A stretch of 34,892 bases of DNA, taken from Candidatus Heimdallarchaeota archaeon. GTDB lineage: Archaea > Asgardarchaeota > Heimdallarchaeia > Heimdallarchaeales > Heimdallarchaeaceae. Shown here one piece after another: positions 7,660-15,430 of this stretch; within the stretch, counting starts at the first letter, position 1, and each line of letters opens with the position of its first letter. The stretch lies in contig JAUWEG010000017.1 of assembly GCA_030608385.1 (NCBI GenBank), positions 1-34,892 of the forward strand. The letters are read 5' to 3'. Position numbers and translations under genes: made by a program. Under the pieces are notes generated by a model. The model was not told the origin of the DNA. It was given only the letters and a program-made list of their open reading frames with translations, and did no database searches.

Positions 7660-8484
7660 TTGTATATTGTGTATTCCCTAAAAATATCTCCTGAAAAACT
7701 TGCACGTATGATTGATCATACAAATCTTAAAGCATTTGCTACAAAGAAAGACATTAGCAAATTGTGTGAAGAAGCGCTAAAATACAATTTTGCTGCCGTT
7801 TGTGTTAATTCTGAACATATATCCTTTTGTAGAGAAATTCTAAAAAAATCTGAGGTTAATATTGCAGCAGTTGTTGGTTTTCCGTTGGGAGCTTCTACAT
7901 CAAAAACAAAAGAAACTGAAACTTTGGAAGCAATTAGTTATGGTGCAAATGAAATCGATATGGTTATGGACATAGGTAGTTTCAGAGAAAATAACTATTT
8001 CGCTGTAGGTAAGGATATCAGCAGAGTAGTTCAAGCTGCAGATGGTGTAATTGTAAAAGTGATATTAGAAACAGGATTTCTAACTGATGATCAGATTGTT
8101 AAAGCCAGTCAAATTTCGAAAAGTTCAGGTGCTCATTATGTAAAAACATCAACAGGTTTTGGACCGATGGGAGCTTTTATTGATCACATTGCTCTTATGC
8201 GACAAGCTGTTGGTAAAGATCTAAGCGTAAAAGCAGCAGGGGGAATAAAAACTGCAAGAACCGCTGTACGGCTGGTCAATGCAAGTGCAGACAGATTAGG
8301 TGCTAGTGCCGGAGTTGCCATAATAAATCAACTGAAGAAAATTATTGAAGAAGGGGGATGGTTCTACTTAAGCGAAGATAATCCTGAAGACATATACTCT
8401 TGGGGTGCAGCAGATCCTAAGAAACAACCAAAAGATGTATATGATTTTTATATTCAAAAGAAAAAAGAATTTAAGAGAAGATAG
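7660..8484 (+). CDS. deoC: Deoxyribose-phosphate aldolase
   Basis: A class I aldolase that splits 2-deoxyribose-5-phosphate into glyceraldehyde-3-phosphate and acetaldehyde in deoxynucleoside breakdown. Diagnostic motifs are IDHTNLK at the N-terminus, the Schiff-base lysine in YVKTSTGF (about residue 165) and the second catalytic lysine in VKAAGGIK (about 195). The core ends near residue 228; a further 45-residue tail (SEDNPEDIYSWG to the lysine-rich end) is longer than in typical DeoC. No ATG is available before the conserved core: 7660 is TTG and 7669 GTG, and either could be the start. The gene ends 15 bases before mutS and seems to lead that operon. Confidence 0.92.
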   Translation: MYIVYSLKISPEKLARMIDHTNLKAFATKKDISKLCEEALKYNFAAVCVNSEHISFCREILKKSEVNIAAVVGFPLGASTSKTKETETLEAISYGANEIDMVMDIGSFRENNYFAVGKDISRVVQAADGVIVKVILETGFLTDDQIVKASQISKSSGAHYVKTSTGFGPMGAFIDHIALMRQAVGKDLSVKAAGGIKTARTAVRLVNASADRLGASAGVAIINQLKKIIEEGGWFYLSEDNPEDIYSWGAADPKKQPKDVYDFYIQKKKEFKRR

Positions 8485-8499
8485 CTAAAGAGAGTAGAA

Positions 8500-11157
8500 A
8501 TGATGAAGCGTTTTGATGATAGAAAGCTTATGCCTAAACTAACCCCAATGATGCAACAATGGCAGGATATTAAAAAACAATATTCTGAGTATATCATATT
8601 TTTCAGAGCGGGGGATTTCTATGAAACATTTAATGAAGATGCACAAATAGCTTCTCGAGTTCTTAATATTACTCTCACAGCTCGCACACTAGGAGAAAAG
8701 AAATTTCCTTTAGCAGGTGTTCCATATCATGCAGTGGATGCATATATTGCCAAAATGGTAGAAAATGGGTACAAAGTTGCAATGGTTGAACAATTGGAGG
8801 ATCCACAAACAACTAAGAAAATTGTAAAAAGAGGAGTTGTGCAATTAATCTCAAGAGGAACAATCACTTTACCAGAATCTCTAGCAAAGGGGCATAATAA
8901 TTACTTAGCAGCAATTTACAAGGAAGGAAATTTGATAGGTCTTTCAGCTCTAGATTTATCTACAGGTGAGTTTTTAGTTACAGATTTTGAAGGTGAAAAA
9001 GCAAAAAATCTACTAGAAGTAGAATTAACCCGCCTTAACCCATCAGAAATCATAGTAACCCAAGAATTTTGGGCAAAACTGAATATCTATTTTAATCAGC
9101 AAAAGTGTACTATCACATATAGAGATGATTATTTTTTTGATATTGAGCAAGGACTTCAGAATCTTCATAGATTATTCGATGTTCTAAGCTTGGATGGATA
9201 TGGGGTAAATGAATACGTTCCTTCGATAGGAGCAGCAGGAGCTACACTCAAATACATTAAAGAAACTCAAATGAGAGAAAATTTTCCAAATATCACAAAA
9301 ATCAGTCAAATCAAGAGTCAAGACTATATGTTACTTGATTTCAGTACTATTAGAAATCTTGAACTGATAGAAAATTTACGTGACAGAACAGAATATGGAA
9401 CACTGAGGCAAGTTCTTGACAACACTAAAACACCAGTGGGATCAAGATTGCTCACAACATGGATACTACGTCCTAGTCTTAATCTTTCAATAATTCAAGA
9501 GAGAATTGATGCAACAGAAGAATTATCCTCAGATTCAGTATCTAGAGAAGAATTGAGAAACATACTTGGAAGAATGAGTGATATTGAACGTTTGATAGGA
9601 AGAATATGTCTTGGAAGAAGTAAACCACGAGATTTAACCGCTTTGAAAAGTTCATTGGAATTGATACCAGATATTAAATCAGTTCTTTCAGAATTCAAAG
9701 CATCTCTCATAAAAGATATCAAAAAGAATATTGATCCATTGCCAGAAGTGGTAAATATAATCGCTACAGGAATTGAAGACGAAGTTCCCGTGAGTATTAA
9801 AGATGGTAATGTTATTAGAGACGGATATAATGAAGAGCTGGACGAGCTAAGGAAAATACAAAGAGGGGGAAAATCATTTCTTACTTCTTTAGAAGCAAGA
9901 GAGAAAGTTCGAACTGGAATAAAGACTTTAAAAATTCGTTACAACAAAGTATTTGGTTATTATATTGAAGTCCCAAAGGCCTCAGCAGTTAATGTCCCTC
10001 AAGAATATGAAAGAAAACAAACACTTGTGAATGCTGAGAGATATATTACCCCAGAACTAAAAGAATATGAAGAAAAGATTCTAAACGCTGAAGAAAAAAT
10101 ACTAGTTTTAGAAGAAGAATTATTCGACCAATTGTTGGAGGAAATAACTCAATATGCCAAACCAATCCAACAAAATGCCAATTACTGCGCAGTAATTGAT
10201 GTTATAGGAACCTTTGCACAAAATGCAGTGTATTATGATTACTCAAAGCCAGAAATTACGAAAGAAAGCATTATTGAAATAAAGGACGGGAGACATCCTG
10301 TTGTTGAAAGACTATTGGAACAAACATCCTTTATTCCTAATGATACATTACTGAAAAATGATTCAGAAAGAATATTAATTATCACAGGTCCAAACATGGG
10401 AGGAAAAAGTACATTACTGAGACAAGTTGCTTTAGTAGTTTTAATGGCTCAAATTGGTAGTTTTGTACCTGCAAGCTTTGCAAGAATCGGACTAACTGAT
10501 AGAATTTTTACAAGAATAGGTGCTCATGATGTTTTAGTAGAAAATCGTTCAACATTCATGGTAGAAATGTATGAATGTGCTAATATCCTCAATAATGCTA
10601 CAGAAAAAAGCTTAGTGATTCTAGATGAAGTTGGTAGAGGAACATCAACATATGATGGGGTTGCCATAGCTTGGTCAATAACAGAATACCTTCATGATCA
10701 TATTGGTAAGAATGGACCACGAACACTTTTTGCAACACACTATCATGAGTTAATAGAATTGGAAGAAAAAATGCCTAGAATAAAAAATTATCATGTTTCT
10801 ATCAAGAATGTTAATGGAGATATTCACTTCCTCTACAAAGTGAAAGAAGGAGGAATAAGTGAGAGTTTTGGAATTCATGTTGCTTCACTAGCAGGATTAC
10901 CAGAAGACGTTATCACAAATGCAGATAATCGCTTATCATTATTACATGAACAAGAGTTAGAAAAAAGTACCACTAAGAAAAGTGAAACTATTAAGACTAA
11001 ATCTTCAAAATCAAAAGTTTCTACTATTTATTCAGCATATGAAGAAATTGTTGAGAATGTTTCTAGATTGAATTTAGAAGATACAACACCAGTAGAAGCA
11101 TTCAATATCCTAAATGATTTAGTTAAGAAAAGTAAAAAAACTTTGAAAGAGAAATAA
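8500..11157 (+). CDS. mutS: DNA mismatch repair ATPase MutS (bacterial MutS1 type)
   Basis: The 885-residue protein recognises mismatches and starts methyl-independent mismatch repair with MutL. The mismatch-binding domain has the Phe-x-Glu motif in GDFYETFNEDA (about residue 40), so it is a MutS1 repair protein, not the endonuclease-fused MutS2. Connector, lever and clamp domains follow (clamp about 430-540). The ABC ATPase has Walker A TGPNMGGKST (about 628), STFMVEM (signature region), Walker B LVILDEVGRGTST (about 704) and ATHYHEL. The C-terminal 60 residues resemble the MutS tetramerisation tail. Length is normal for the family. MutS1/MutL is patchy in archaea and usually attributed to transfer from bacteria. 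It is 49 bases upstream of mutL. Confidence 0.97.
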   Translation: MMKRFDDRKLMPKLTPMMQQWQDIKKQYSEYIIFFRAGDFYETFNEDAQIASRVLNITLTARTLGEKKFPLAGVPYHAVDAYIAKMVENGYKVAMVEQLEDPQTTKKIVKRGVVQLISRGTITLPESLAKGHNNYLAAIYKEGNLIGLSALDLSTGEFLVTDFEGEKAKNLLEVELTRLNPSEIIVTQEFWAKLNIYFNQQKCTITYRDDYFFDIEQGLQNLHRLFDVLSLDGYGVNEYVPSIGAAGATLKYIKETQMRENFPNITKISQIKSQDYMLLDFSTIRNLELIENLRDRTEYGTLRQVLDNTKTPVGSRLLTTWILRPSLNLSIIQERIDATEELSSDSVSREELRNILGRMSDIERLIGRICLGRSKPRDLTALKSSLELIPDIKSVLSEFKASLIKDIKKNIDPLPEVVNIIATGIEDEVPVSIKDGNVIRDGYNEELDELRKIQRGGKSFLTSLEAREKVRTGIKTLKIRYNKVFGYYIEVPKASAVNVPQEYERKQTLVNAERYITPELKEYEEKILNAEEKILVLEEELFDQLLEEITQYAKPIQQNANYCAVIDVIGTFAQNAVYYDYSKPEITKESIIEIKDGRHPVVERLLEQTSFIPNDTLLKNDSERILIITGPNMGGKSTLLRQVALVVLMAQIGSFVPASFARIGLTDRIFTRIGAHDVLVENRSTFMVEMYECANILNNATEKSLVILDEVGRGTSTYDGVAIAWSITEYLHDHIGKNGPRTLFATHYHELIELEEKMPRIKNYHVSIKNVNGDIHFLYKVKEGGISESFGIHVASLAGLPEDVITNADNRLSLLHEQELEKSTTKKSETIKTKSSKSKVSTIYSAYEEIVENVSRLNLEDTTPVEAFNILNDLVKKSKKTLKEK

Positions 11158-11206
11158 CAGTAAATATTGCTTTAATTGCCTTAAAACAAAGAACATCTGT
11201 GATTCT

Positions 11207-13021
11207 ATGAGTAGAAAAATAGTCAAACTAGATAAGCTTACTATAAACAAGATAGCTGCTGGAGAGGTTATTGAACGACCAGCGTCTGTTGTTAAAGAAC
11301 TTGTAGAAAATTCAATTGACGCACAGAGTAGCAAAATCACAATAAACATTCAAGAGGGAGGGAAAAAAAGTGTAGAAGTTATAGATGATGGAATAGGGAT
11401 GGAATCTACTGATGCAAGATTGTCAATTAATCGGCACACTACCAGCAAAATAAATAATGCAGATGATCTATTTTCAATTTATAGTTTAGGATTTCGAGGA
11501 GAGGCTTTAGCAAGTATTGTTAGTGTTGCTCAGGTTGAGATAATCACCAAAACAGAAGAGTCAGATTTAGGAATTCACTTAGTGATTGAGGGGGGAGAAA
11601 TTGTTTCAGACAAACAAGCCTCCGCACCGAAAGGAACACGCATTAGTGTAAAAAATCTCTTCTTCAATGTTCCCGTTAGAAGAAAATTTCTTAAAACAAT
11701 ATCTACTGAAATCAATCACATTACAGAATATGTAACTAAACTAGCACTTGCAAATCCTAGCATTTCTTTCACCCTTACTCATAATGGAAAGGATATACTT
11801 ACAGCTCCCAAAGGTGATTTGATTGTACAAATTACCGCAATCTTTGGTGAAAATATAGCCAGAGCTTGTTTACCCATCAATAAGAAAGAAAATGAATACA
11901 GTGTTACAGGTTTTATTACTAAACCAGAATTTTCCCGAAAATCCAAAGACTATCTGTATATCTTTGTCAATGGAAGGTCTGTAACCAACAAAGTCATATC
12001 TGAAGCAGTTTCGCGAGGATATGGTACCGCAGTTCCCCATAATAGATATCCCATAATTTTTCTATATTTCGACTTACCGCCAGATGAAGTTGATGTCAAT
12101 GTACATCCAACTAAGAAAGAAATCAGATTTAGCAATGAAGCTAAAGTATATGCACTAATTGAAACGGCTATCAGAGAATCATTAGAAAGAAGTGGGTTAA
12201 AATTATTCGAAACAGTTATTGAAACAAGGCACAAACCAACAACTCTAACTTCGGTTGGAACCAAAAGTCATGAATCTGAAAAGAGAAAATTACCTACTCC
12301 TATAAGTCCGAGAGAAAGACCAGATTACAAAATAGTAAAAAGTAAGGAACAGAGAATTGATAAATTTCTTCCAACAATGGATAAAAACATAGAATTACAA
12401 GAAGAAGGCTTTGAACGAAAGAAGAGTATTAGAATTCTTGGGATTATCAAGGACACTTACATTGTTGCTGAAACCCAAGAAGGATTGTTCTTATGTGATC
12501 AACATGCTGCTCATGAAAAAATAAATTATGAGAGATATATTAAACAAATAAAAAAGAAAAGTGTCTCAATTCAGCAGTTACTTGCTCCTATTTCAGTTAC
12601 ACTAAAACCCTCTGAATTTGAAATAATAGAAAGTATAGAGGAAAATCTCAAAACATTTGGTTTTGAAATTGAAGTTTTTGGTAAGAATGAAATATTAATT
12701 CGGTCAATTCCATCTATTATGGGTGTAACTATAGAATTCAATGTAGCAAAGGACATGATTGATATTTTTAAAACAAATGTTTCAGAGATAAAAGAAAAAT
12801 TGGATTTAGAAGATTTAGGGTTTGTAAAAGACATAATATCCATCTTTGCATGTAGAAGATCAATTAAAGCTGGGGATAAAATCACATTAGATAGAGCGGA
12901 ATTGCTTTTGAAAGAGTTACTAGAACTAGAAGAACCTTTCACCTGTCCCCATGGAAGACCAACCATCATTATACTAAATGAAAAATACATAGAAGAGCTT
13001 TTTAAGAGAGATTATAGATAA
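11207..13021 (+). CDS. mutL: DNA mismatch repair endonuclease MutL
   Basis: The 604-residue partner of MutS. The N-terminal GHKL ATPase shows IAAGEVIERPASVVKELVENS (motif I with the catalytic Glu), DDGIGM and GFRGEAL; DVNVHPTKKEIRF closes the transducer domain near 300. A variable linker spans about 330-405. The C-terminal domain carries the endonuclease metal motif DQHAAHEKINYE (about 430), with ACRRSIK and CPHGRPT (about 580), so this is the nicking MutL found in organisms without MutH. No MutH or Dam gene is visible in the window. The gene lies within the deoC-mutS-mutL run. Confidence 0.97.
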   Translation: MSRKIVKLDKLTINKIAAGEVIERPASVVKELVENSIDAQSSKITINIQEGGKKSVEVIDDGIGMESTDARLSINRHTTSKINNADDLFSIYSLGFRGEALASIVSVAQVEIITKTEESDLGIHLVIEGGEIVSDKQASAPKGTRISVKNLFFNVPVRRKFLKTISTEINHITEYVTKLALANPSISFTLTHNGKDILTAPKGDLIVQITAIFGENIARACLPINKKENEYSVTGFITKPEFSRKSKDYLYIFVNGRSVTNKVISEAVSRGYGTAVPHNRYPIIFLYFDLPPDEVDVNVHPTKKEIRFSNEAKVYALIETAIRESLERSGLKLFETVIETRHKPTTLTSVGTKSHESEKRKLPTPISPRERPDYKIVKSKEQRIDKFLPTMDKNIELQEEGFERKKSIRILGIIKDTYIVAETQEGLFLCDQHAAHEKINYERYIKQIKKKSVSIQQLLAPISVTLKPSEFEIIESIEENLKTFGFEIEVFGKNEILIRSIPSIMGVTIEFNVAKDMIDIFKTNVSEIKEKLDLEDLGFVKDIISIFACRRSIKAGDKITLDRAELLLKELLELEEPFTCPHGRPTIIILNEKYIEELFKRDYR

Positions 13022-13034
13022 GACAGGTGAAAAA

Positions 13035-13334
13035 ATGCCAAACAAGAAAGTGACAAAAGCTAAGAATCTGATAAATAAAATTGATAGGGCCGCAGGTATT
13101 CAACTTACAATGATTTTACTGATTGTTGTAGCTTATGGAATATTCTTGTCTGTACAAAAATTTCTCTTTGATTTTGAAAGTTTTAGAACAAAGATAGTTA
13201 TAATTAATGTCTTACTAGCGGCAGGGATTCTTATTGAAATAGTGTATTTTATTTGGCACACATACAAAACAGACAATAAGAAGAATGTGGAGATAAAAAC
13301 TGATTCAAATGAAAAAACAGAGAAGAGTGGATGA
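13035..13334 (+). CDS. Small two-helix membrane protein
   Basis: A 99-residue protein that was not recognised. A basic N-terminus (20 residues) precedes two membrane helices (IQLTMILLIVVAYGIFLSV and IVIINVLLAAGILIEIVYFIW), and a polar lysine- and glutamate-rich tail follows. The start is supported by AGGTGA six bases before the ATG. It begins 13 bases after mutL and is very likely the last gene of that transcript, but nothing in it suggests a repair role. It converges on the Trm112-like gene 9 bases away. Confidence 0.7.
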   Translation: MPNKKVTKAKNLINKIDRAAGIQLTMILLIVVAYGIFLSVQKFLFDFESFRTKIVIINVLLAAGILIEIVYFIWHTYKTDNKKNVEIKTDSNEKTEKSG

Positions 13335-13343
13335 TTTCAAAAA

Positions 13344-13736
13344 TTATTTTCTTTTTCTCCCGTAAATTTCCTTGAGTTGTTGTTCAGTAAGCATAACGGG
13401 AATACTTTCTTTTATATCAAATTGATGATTTTCATCATGAGAACAATATAGCTTCCCACTTTGAATTTCAATTTTGAAACATTCTTGACAATCCTTTAAC
13501 GATACATGTTTTTTGATTTCATCTATTTCTTTTATCCTTTCTTCCCCATTATCACTTATTTCTACGAGTTGGAATTGAAGAAAATTGCAATAATAGTTAC
13601 AAACAACTTCAGTTTGTTCATTTTGCAAAGGGATTGAAATTTTCTCTAATGTCTTTACTTCCTCTGCAATTTCCAATTTCAAAGGCCATGATTTATCAAT
13701 TGGACATGCCAATAAGTCCATCAATCTATGTTTCAT
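13344..13736 (-). CDS. Trm112-like methyltransferase activator
   Basis: A 130-residue protein with the ends expected of Trm112: MKHRLMDLLACPIDKSWPLKLEI at the N-terminus and SIPVMLTEQQLKEIYG at the C-terminus, separated by the mid-domain insert seen in eukaryotic and archaeal members. Trm112 is a small obligate partner that stabilises several SAM-dependent methyltransferases acting on tRNA, rRNA and release factor. Cysteines occur at CPID, CNYYC, CQEC and YCSHDENH. The first pair is CPID, not the zinc-type CPxC, so metal binding may be lost or altered. The Trm112-dependent methyltransferases themselves are not obvious in the window. The family call is good; the partners are unknown. Confidence 0.72.
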   Translation of the reverse strand: MKHRLMDLLACPIDKSWPLKLEIAEEVKTLEKISIPLQNEQTEVVCNYYCNFLQFQLVEISDNGEERIKEIDEIKKHVSLKDCQECFKIEIQSGKLYCSHDENHQFDIKESIPVMLTEQQLKEIYGRKRK

Positions 13737-13804
13737 TATAGTCCCTTTTTAGCAAATCAATAATAATGTTTCCTTTAAGATTTCAAATTAAAATGTACAT
13801 ATTG

Positions 13805-14536
13805 CTATTTCCGCATTACTCCAGTAATAAATTCGCTATCTAGTTTTTCATAACGTTCTATCGAACCAATATCTTCCCAATACACATCATCTGGAATATA
13901 AGCGTACATCTGTTCATTTTCTACAAACTTGGGAAATATGTCTTTTGATAAATCAATGCTTGTACTGGAATCAAACTCATTAAGATAATTGAATACAATT
14001 GGATCTAAAATACTAATTCCAGTATTAACCAGTAAAGGTATTTGGGGTTTCTCCACAAATTTTTTGACTTTATTAGATGTATCGACTTCAGCAGTACCAA
14101 CGCGTATTTTCCAACCCCTAGACGCTAAAATGGTTGCCCATTTTCCATGATTGGTGTGATAATTTACCATCTCAGAGAAATTTACGTTGGTTATAATATC
14201 AGAATAATAAATTATCATTTTTCTCTCCCCAATATATTCTTGAGCATTGAGTAAAGCAGTACCTGTCCCTACAGGTCCTGGTTTATCAGGAACATAAATC
14301 AAATTCATCCCCAGTTTCTCACCATCTCCAAAGTATCCTTGTATCTGCTCTTTTTTGTAATTCACCAACAAAATTATATCGTTAATACCGTGTTTCTTGA
14401 AATGTTTAAGCACATACTCTAGAATAGGAACTTGATCTTCCCCAATAGGCATCATAACCTTCTGCATATAGTAAGTTAAAGGTCTCATTCGAGTACCTTC
14501 TCCTCCACAGAATAGTATACCAACAGTATCCGTCAT
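13805..14536 (-). CDS. Sugar-phosphate nucleotidyltransferase
   Basis: A 243-residue enzyme of the glucose-1-phosphate thymidylyl/uridylyl or mannose-1-phosphate guanylyl transferase family, which makes NDP-sugars for glycan synthesis. It has the signature loop GGEGTRMRPLT and the following lysine (QKVMMPIG, where the family usually has PKPMLPV), then GPVGTGTALLNA, the metal-binding Asp in IIYYSDIITN (usually GD), VEKPQIP and NTGISIL. There is no C-terminal left-handed beta-helix, so it is the short single-domain form. It is probably a supplier for the glycosylation genes at the left of the window. Base and sugar specificity cannot be assigned; the altered Pro and Gly are noted as oddities. 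Confidence 0.85.
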   Translation of the reverse strand: MTDTVGILFCGGEGTRMRPLTYYMQKVMMPIGEDQVPILEYVLKHFKKHGINDIILLVNYKKEQIQGYFGDGEKLGMNLIYVPDKPGPVGTGTALLNAQEYIGERKMIIYYSDIITNVNFSEMVNYHTNHGKWATILASRGWKIRVGTAEVDTSNKVKKFVEKPQIPLLVNTGISILDPIVFNYLNEFDSSTSIDLSKDIFPKFVENEQMYAYIPDDVYWEDIGSIERYEKLDSEFITGVMRK

Positions 14537-14638
14537 CTCTATGAACGAGTAAATAAGTTATTGATATTTGTTGTGCACTGCTCATAAATTTGTCTTCGAA
14601 GCTGAGATTTGTCTTTTCAGCTTAAGAAATTCTTATTA

Positions 14639-14648
14639 ACATATAAAA
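14639..14648 (+). promoter_or_regulatory. TATA box of the 217-residue orphan gene
   Basis: ACATATAAAA lies 15-24 bases before the ATG at 14663. The spacing implies a leaderless or nearly leaderless transcript. In the same 126-base divergent region, AAGCTGA/TCAGCTT form a weak 7-base inverted repeat (14599-14623). Confidence 0.4.
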
Positions 14649-14662
14649 CAAGTACATAAAAC

Positions 14663-15316
14663 ATGGATGCAACCAAAACATCTACACTGGATGAAATTGT
14701 ACTTAAGTTACGGGAACACATCGAGATGTCCTATTGGGATGGCAGGGGAAATAGACAAACATTTAGAGAGGATGTCAAAAAACTCGTAGCTGATGAAAAG
14801 CTAACAAAAGATGAATATAATTATTTGCTAAAAAATGAGAGACGGGTTTTAGTCAAAACACAACTCATACATTTAATTCCTGAATTACAATCACAAGATG
14901 TTTTTGAAAATACGCTAAAACACCTTTCTAATGTCGTTTTTGGGAAAAAATATAAGGAAGCTGAAACAAAAAAAGGAGATTTAGAGAATCAAATCATTCG
15001 TCAGATTGCTCAACATCTAAATTCAACTTTACATCCTCAGATATCTACAGTAAATGACGGGTTTGGGATAATTAGGCATCTCATAAGCGAGAGCGTAGAT
15101 ATTTCTCAAGAACTTCTCAAGATTTCTAATCAGTTAATAGAAATTAGAGATGCTCTATTGGAAAAAGGTCATAACCCAATGCTACTTCGTGAAATCGAAC
15201 AATTATCTACAAAATTAATTTTTGCCTCTAAAAGCAGTAATCCTGAAGATATTCCAAGCAAGGAAGAAATATTAAATATGTTAAATGAAATACAAATTAG
15301 TTCAGGAATTGAGTAA
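14663..15316 (+). CDS. Uncharacterised helical protein
   Basis: A 217-residue soluble protein that was not recognised. It has no signal peptide, membrane helix, zinc motif or nucleotide-binding loop. The N-terminal 60 residues are charged and contain a YWDGRGNRQTFRED stretch followed by a helix-turn-helix-like LVADEKLTKDEYNYLL. The middle and C-terminal parts are predicted helical with heptad-like repeats (VDISQELLKISNQLIEIRDALLEKG), suggesting oligomerisation. It has its own promoter and stands between divergent and downstream genes (nucleotidyltransferase and metK) without tight linkage. No function is proposed. Confidence 0.7.
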   Translation: MDATKTSTLDEIVLKLREHIEMSYWDGRGNRQTFREDVKKLVADEKLTKDEYNYLLKNERRVLVKTQLIHLIPELQSQDVFENTLKHLSNVVFGKKYKEAETKKGDLENQIIRQIAQHLNSTLHPQISTVNDGFGIIRHLISESVDISQELLKISNQLIEIRDALLEKGHNPMLLREIEQLSTKLIFASKSSNPEDIPSKEEILNMLNEIQISSGIE

Positions 15317-15416
15317 AAGCATTGCTCGATTCTTTTATGATTTTGTTCAGAACAACATTACTTTCTTATAGCAAGCATTAAAAAGTGAAAGTAAGTTTCA
15401 TTTTATAAGTTATTTT

Positions 15417-15420
15417 GGAG
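15417..15420 (+). promoter_or_regulatory. Ribosome binding site that fixes the metK start
   Basis: GGAG sits 10 bases before a TTG codon at 15431. The nearby ATG at 15423 is in another frame, so the TTG is the start. Confidence 0.5.
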
Positions 15421-15430
15421 AGATGAAAAA

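Noticed and set aside
7535-7723. 62-residue minus-strand ORF in the ribophorin/deoC divergent region
   Set aside because: It overlaps the deoC start and promoter, has low-complexity composition and no recognisable domain. It looks like chance in AT-rich DNA.
11950-12990. Minus-strand ORFs of 104 and 139 residues inside mutL
   Set aside because: They lie wholly antisense to a well-conserved gene and match no family.
14599-14623. AAGCTGA/TCAGCTT hairpin between divergent genes
   Set aside because: A 7-base stem with an 11-base loop is weak and could be chance; noted under the promoter entry only.
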